This document shows, piece by piece, positions 60,408 to 64,000 of a stretch of 64,000 bases of DNA (position 1 is its first letter; every line of letters starts with the position of its first letter). The notes under the pieces were generated by a model. That model made no database searches. It saw only the letters and a program-made list of their open reading frames with translations, and was not told the origin of the DNA. Position numbers and translations under genes: made by a program. The stretch is from contig NZ_CP059154.1 in assembly GCF_013456555.2 (NCBI RefSeq), positions 930,001-994,000 on the forward strand. The letters run 5' to 3'. The stretch is from Natrinema zhouii (GTDB lineage: Archaea; Halobacteriota; Halobacteria; Halobacteriales; Natrialbaceae).

Positions 60408-60605
60408 TCAGTCCAGAATATCGCCGATACGGCGGGGCTCGCCCTGCAGGTTCGGCTGTTTCGCCACGATCTGCAACACTTCGTGGTCGGTCACGTCGTG
60501 GTACGATTTCTCGGTGGCTTCCTCGATGAGTTCCTGCTCGAGGCGGAACTCGGTGCCTTCGTAGACGACGTCGACGCCCTCGTCGTCGAATGCGAGCGTA
60601 GTCAT
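60408..60605 (-). CDS. DUF5800 family protein
   Basis: 65 aa: TTLAFDDEGVDVVYEGTEFR, LEQELIEEATEKSYHDVTDH and EVLQIVAKQPNLQGEPRRIG. A very small, acidic, helix-rich haloarchaeal protein of the DUF5800 type, widely conserved and uncharacterised. The short AT-rich 5' region on the minus strand (about 60606-60630) can hold its promoter. It converges with the DUF420 gene. Confidence 0.85.
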   Translation of the reverse strand: MTTLAFDDEGVDVVYEGTEFRLEQELIEEATEKSYHDVTDHEVLQIVAKQPNLQGEPRRIGDILD

Positions 60606-60728
60606 GGCTGGTCGTACGCAGCGGGAGTGTAAAAGCGAGGCGACTGTGTCCGACGACTGCGAGACGCGAGCGATCGGAACGGCAGACGGGCGTCAGACGA
60701 ACGACTGACGACGCGCGAGGTTTATTAG

Positions 60729-61610
60729 GTGGTACTCCCTTTGGATGCGAATGTGGCCTTCAGCAGGGATCCGCTCGACGAACTCGTCGTTCCCGACGGA
60801 ACGGAAGCCCAGGAGCGCGACCTCGTAACTGACGGGGACGTCCTCGTGGGCGGCCGTTCAACCATCGAGTTCGGCGTCCGCGGCCGAAACGTGCTGGCCG
60901 GCGAGAGCGCCGAGTTTCGCGGCGCGATCGAGGCCGAGGGCGACTGCCGACTCGACATGTGGTGTGACGTCGCGGAAAACGTCCTCGTCGGGCAGGACGC
61001 CTACATCGGCGAGCGCGTCCACATCGGCGGCAAACTGAAAGTCGCGGGCGACCTCGACATCGGCGACGACGTCGAAATCGAGGACGGGTTCGAGGCCAAC
61101 GGCTGGATCGTTATCCGGAATCCGATGCCGACGATCGTGTTCCTGTTCGTCTACCTCAAACACCTCCTCTTGATCGGCGAGGAAGACGCAGCCCAGCGGC
61201 TCATCTCCGAACTGGTCGACGACGAAGACGGCGAGCCGGAGGCCGACCCGCTCGTGATCCCCCGGAACGCGACCGTCGGGGACGACGCCTGGCGAGTTTC
61301 GACGCCCGCGACAATCGGCGACGACTGCCGGCTTCACGGCAACGTCCGCGCCGAGACGATCGACGTCGGTGCGGACTGCAACATCTTCGGCAGCCTCCGG
61401 GCCCGCGGTGACGTCACCGTCGGCGACGGAACCCGCATCCACGGCGACGTGACCACTCGAGACGGCGACGTCACCATCAGACGGGACGCTCGCATCCTCG
61501 GCGACGTCTCCTGTGATGACCTCGAGCTCGGACCCGACGCCGAGGTCGACGGCACGATCCGTGCCGACGGCGAGATCACGATGGGGACGACCGAACGCGA
61601 ACGCGAGTAA
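60729..61610 (+). CDS. Polymer-forming, bactofilin-like beta-helix protein
   Basis: 293 aa from a GTG at 60729; a TATA-like TTTATTA at 60721-60727 sits so close that the GTG at 60753 may be the true start. Repeated hexapeptide-like turns make a beta-helix: GDVLVGGRSTIEFGVRGRNV, AYIGERVHIGGKLKVAGDLD, IGDDVEIEDGFEANGW, then CRLHGNVRAETIDVGADCNI, ARGDVTVGDGTRIHGDVTTR and ARILGDVSCDDLELGPDAEV. Between the halves lies a hydrophobic helix (NPMPTIVFLFVYLKHLLLIG) and a charged linker. Bactofilins polymerise without nucleotide; the inserted helix is unusual and may anchor it to the membrane. Confidence 0.85.
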   Translation: MVLPLDANVAFSRDPLDELVVPDGTEAQERDLVTDGDVLVGGRSTIEFGVRGRNVLAGESAEFRGAIEAEGDCRLDMWCDVAENVLVGQDAYIGERVHIGGKLKVAGDLDIGDDVEIEDGFEANGWIVIRNPMPTIVFLFVYLKHLLLIGEEDAAQRLISELVDDEDGEPEADPLVIPRNATVGDDAWRVSTPATIGDDCRLHGNVRAETIDVGADCNIFGSLRARGDVTVGDGTRIHGDVTTRDGDVTIRRDARILGDVSCDDLELGPDAEVDGTIRADGEITMGTTERERE

Positions 61611-61819
61611 CGCGGCACTTTTTCAGTCCGTTTGCGACTCGGTTCGCTGCTCGAGGGAGTGGATTCGTTCGTCTCGCTCGAGTCGGTATACCCGTCTGAG
61701 AAGCGTTCGAGGCAGGGACTGCGTTTTTCACGGCGGTATTTACCCCTATTCTTAATACTGATACTATGATAGAGTGCCACAGGCATGCTACTGAAAGCCA
61801 CATACGGACGGAGGTATCC

Positions 61820-62677
61820 ATGCGGTCGATCGTGTTGACGAAAGGCGTTCCGGACTTCTCGGAGGGGGCCGTCTCGTTCGACGAGGACGGCCACTTGGAG
61901 CGCGGGAAGACGCCGACGGTGATGAACCCGAACGACGAGTTCGCGCTCCAGGCCGCACTGCAGACCAAGGTACGCCACGGCGGCCACGTCACCGGGATGA
62001 GCATGGGACCGCCGGGCTATGCCGACGTCCTGAAAGGGGCGATGGAGACGGTCTACACTGACGACAGCTACCTGCTTTCCGATCGGGAACTCGCCGCCTC
62101 CGACACGTGGGCGACGGCGATCACGCTCAGCGCCGGCCTCGAGACGTATCAGGAGGAAGTCGCGGATATCGACATCGTGTTTGCGGGGTTCAAGACGGCG
62201 GACGGCGAGACCGGCCAGACCGGTCCCCAGACCTGCTGGGCGATGGACTGGCCGATCGTCACCCACGTGGTCGCACTCGACATCGATCCCGACGAGCGAA
62301 CCCTGCGCGCGAAGCGACTCGTCGAGGGCGATATCGACGAGATCGAGACGGTCGAAGCGCCGCTGCCCTGTTTCGTCGTCACCGATCCCGAGTTCGAGCC
62401 GACCTATCGGAAGGCCTCGCACCGACTGACCCACAAGGAGCTCCGGGCGGAAACCGAAGAGCGGGCCGCGGAGCACGACGACCATCTGACGACGTGGGAT
62501 CACACCGACCTGAACCTCGATCCCGACTACATCGGACTCGACGGCTCGCCGACCATCGTCTCGTCGGTCGATCCGATCCCCAAAGCACCCTCCGAGCGGG
62601 AGGCGACGATGATCGATCCCGACGACGGCATGGACGAGGTACTCGAGGAAATGCAACCGTACGCGGCAGGTGACTGA
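61820..62677 (+). CDS. etfB: Electron transfer flavoprotein beta subunit
   Basis: 285 aa from ATG 61820, preceded by GGAGGT as a Shine-Dalgarno. MRSIVLTKGVPDFSEGAVSF, PNDEFALQAALQTKVRHGGH, ADIDIVFAGFKTADGETGQT, and AMDWPIVTHVVALDIDPDER are typical of EtfB/FixA. The C-terminal part is acidic. With EtfA it forms the flavoprotein that carries electrons from acyl-CoA dehydrogenases to the quinone pool, or the FixAB-type bifurcating form. A 2-bp gap to etfA indicates one operon. The ORF extends to 61766, but the Shine-Dalgarno and the family start favour 61820. Confidence 0.93.
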   Translation: MRSIVLTKGVPDFSEGAVSFDEDGHLERGKTPTVMNPNDEFALQAALQTKVRHGGHVTGMSMGPPGYADVLKGAMETVYTDDSYLLSDRELAASDTWATAITLSAGLETYQEEVADIDIVFAGFKTADGETGQTGPQTCWAMDWPIVTHVVALDIDPDERTLRAKRLVEGDIDEIETVEAPLPCFVVTDPEFEPTYRKASHRLTHKELRAETEERAAEHDDHLTTWDHTDLNLDPDYIGLDGSPTIVSSVDPIPKAPSEREATMIDPDDGMDEVLEEMQPYAAGD

Positions 62678-62679
62678 TC

Positions 62680-64000
62680 ATGACGAACGTAGACCCTGAC
62701 GAGCACACGGTCGACGAACTGACGGCGGAACTCGAGACGATCGACGACGAAGCCGAACTACAGGCGATCCTCGAGGCCGAGCGGGCCGGTCAGGATCGAG
62801 CGACGGCTCGCGAGGCAGTCCACCGGCGGCTCGAGGAGATCGGTGCCGACAGCGGCGAGAGCGACGGTGTCGAGGAGGGAACAGAGACGGAAGGCGAGTA
62901 CGAGGAGACGAAAGAAGACGTCGGTGACGAAGCGGAAGAGGCGGAAGAGGCGGAAGAAGCAGAGGAGGAAGCGGAGGAAGCAGAAGCCGAAACGGAAGAG
63001 GCGGACGATGAACCGGCAGAAGAAGACGACGGCCTCTCACATCCCACTCGCGACAAGAAACACGTCCGAGCGCTCGCGGACGGCGACTACGCGGACCTGT
63101 GGGTGTTCTGTGAGACGCAGGGCGGCGAGTTGCTCGAGGTCTCGAAGGAGATGCTCGGCAAGGGCCGCGAACTGATGGACCAGTTCGAAGTGGATTACGG
63201 CGACGAGGAACGCGTCGTCGCGTTCCTGATGGGCGACGACTGCGATGGCCTCGCCGAGGAGTGTATCGCCTACGGTGCCGATGTGGCCGTCTATCACGAG
63301 GACGAGCGCCTCGAGCGGTTCCTGCACAAACCCTACACCGAAATTTCGGCGCACATGGCCCGCGGGGAGGGAACCGTCGAGAGCACCGACTGGCGCGACT
63401 ACGACAAGCCGCGCTACGTCCTGTTCCCGGCGACGAACAACGGGCGGGATCTCTCGGCGAAGGTTCAGGCCGAACTCGACTCCGGACTGGCCTCGGACTG
63501 TTCGGACCTGTTCATCGAAGAGAACGAGATATCGAACCCGGTCAAGACCGGCGAGCCCGGCGTCAAGAAGACCGTCGAGAAGGTCCTGCACATGAAGCGA
63601 CCGGACTTCTCGGGCTTCGAGTACTCGACGATCCTCTGTCTCGACAATCCGGATCGGGACTTCCACCCGCAGGGGTGTTCGGTCATTCCCGGTAGTTTTG
63701 ACCCTATGGAGCCGGATTCTGACCGGGACGGGCTCGTCGTCGAACACGACATGGACCTCGAGGACGAGTGGTTCCGCGTCGAAATCGCCGAGTACGACCA
63801 GCTCGAGGCCGGGATCGACCTCACCGGCCACGACGTGATCGTCTGTCTGGGCCGCGGAATCGCCGACGATCCGACCGAGGGGATGGAGATCGGGCTCGAT
63901 CTGGTCGACGCGTTCGATGACGCCGAACTCGGCATCACGCGGGGAATCGTCACCTCTACCTACCAGTTCGAAGGTCACGTCGAGGCGTACTCGAAGGAGG
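62680..64000 (+). CDS. etfA: Electron transfer flavoprotein alpha subunit, cut by window edge
   Basis: Open from ATG 62680 to the last base, 440 residues seen. The N-terminal 125 residues are an acidic extension with a Glu/Ala-rich tract (about 85-115, EEAEEAEEAEEAEEEAEEAE) absent from ordinary EtfA. After HPTRDKKHVRALADGDYADL the EtfA/FixB domain begins (VLFPATNNGRDLSAKVQAEL, IVCLGRGIADDPTEGMEIGL). The C-terminal FAD-binding motif (GxxxSGxxQ) is beyond the window. A FixC/FixX pair may follow, as in haloarchaeal fixABCX; this cannot be checked here. Confidence 0.93.
   Translation, partial: MTNVDPDEHTVDELTAELETIDDEAELQAILEAERAGQDRATAREAVHRRLEEIGADSGESDGVEEGTETEGEYEETKEDVGDEAEEAEEAEEAEEEAEEAEAETEEADDEPAEEDDGLSHPTRDKKHVRALADGDYADLWVFCETQGGELLEVSKEMLGKGRELMDQFEVDYGDEERVVAFLMGDDCDGLAEECIAYGADVAVYHEDERLERFLHKPYTEISAHMARGEGTVESTDWRDYDKPRYVLFPATNNGRDLSAKVQAELDSGLASDCSDLFIEENEISNPVKTGEPGVKKTVEKVLHMKRPDFSGFEYSTILCLDNPDRDFHPQGCSVIPGSFDPMEPDSDRDGLVVEHDMDLEDEWFRVEIAEYDQLEAGIDLTGHDVIVCLGRGIADDPTEGMEIGLDLVDAFDDAELGITRGIVTSTYQFEGHVEAYSKE

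Overview
The window is a 64 kb chromosomal segment of a haloarchaeon, most likely of the Natrialbales type (Natrinema/Haloterrigena-like). This is inferred from the high GC content, the very acidic proteins, leaderless genes behind TATA boxes, archaeal markers (TFB, RadB, two Cdc48-type ATPases, GHMP-type shikimate kinase, DUF555, UPF0058) and a PGF-CTERM surface glycoprotein. There is no prophage, no recognisable IS transposase and no CRISPR array. Most of the segment is ordinary core genome, with small accessory patches at about 16.3-24.4 kb, 37.3-40.1 kb and 47.5-48.7 kb.

Layout. 1-11 kb: polyphosphate kinase (cut by the left edge), a phosphoesterase, a riboflavin-pathway reductase, an enoyl-CoA hydratase, MsrA, a CBS protein, a short GlpA-like dehydrogenase, a winged-helix regulator, a corrinoid adenosyltransferase, acylphosphatase, a metallo-beta-lactamase nuclease, an 8-oxoguanine glycosylase and DUF555. 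11-16.3 kb: small zinc proteins, TFB, DUF357, DUF389 and a glutaredoxin-thioredoxin reductase fusion. 16.3-24.4 kb (accessory): a MazF-like toxin-antitoxin pair bracketed by the real and a remnant 3' end of the reductase gene, a large PGF-CTERM surface glycoprotein, beta-carbonic anhydrase, a lipoprotein protease, a VapBC pair between direct repeats, and gene debris. 24.4-37.3 kb: chorismate mutase with shikimate kinase, small DUF genes, two Cdc48-type AAA ATPases enclosing two TrkA-C membrane proteins, a membrane-anchored protein and a HerA-like ATPase, then LarC.

37.3-40.1 kb holds the most unusual locus. Two divergently oriented secreted proteins are built from Gln/Asn/Ala repeats that resemble curli-type amyloid repeats, and they share a 665-bp intergenic region. 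40-49 kb: an RNase H-fold protein, RadB, a CBS-HPF fusion (probable ribosome hibernation), a half-size lycopene cyclase, a CAP-domain protein, YihY, an AEC transporter, a membrane gene whose promoter is exactly duplicated, a Csp-like cysteine-rich protein and tRNA-Val(GAC). 49-53 kb: the haloarchaeal trpDFEG operon. 53.8-57 kb: B12-dependent ribonucleotide reductase, which may use the product of the adenosyltransferase at 6.6 kb. 57-64 kb: a small zinc protein, a HalX response regulator, a TVP38 membrane protein, tRNA-Leu(GAG), DUF420, DUF5800, a bactofilin-like beta-helix protein and an etfB-etfA operon cut by the right edge.

Functional links: trpDFEG uses chorismate from the pathway served by the shikimate kinase at 25 kb. 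EtfAB and acyl-CoA enzymes such as the hydratase at 2.5 kb belong to fatty-acid type metabolism. All family names rest on recognising the translated sequences by eye; no database search was run.
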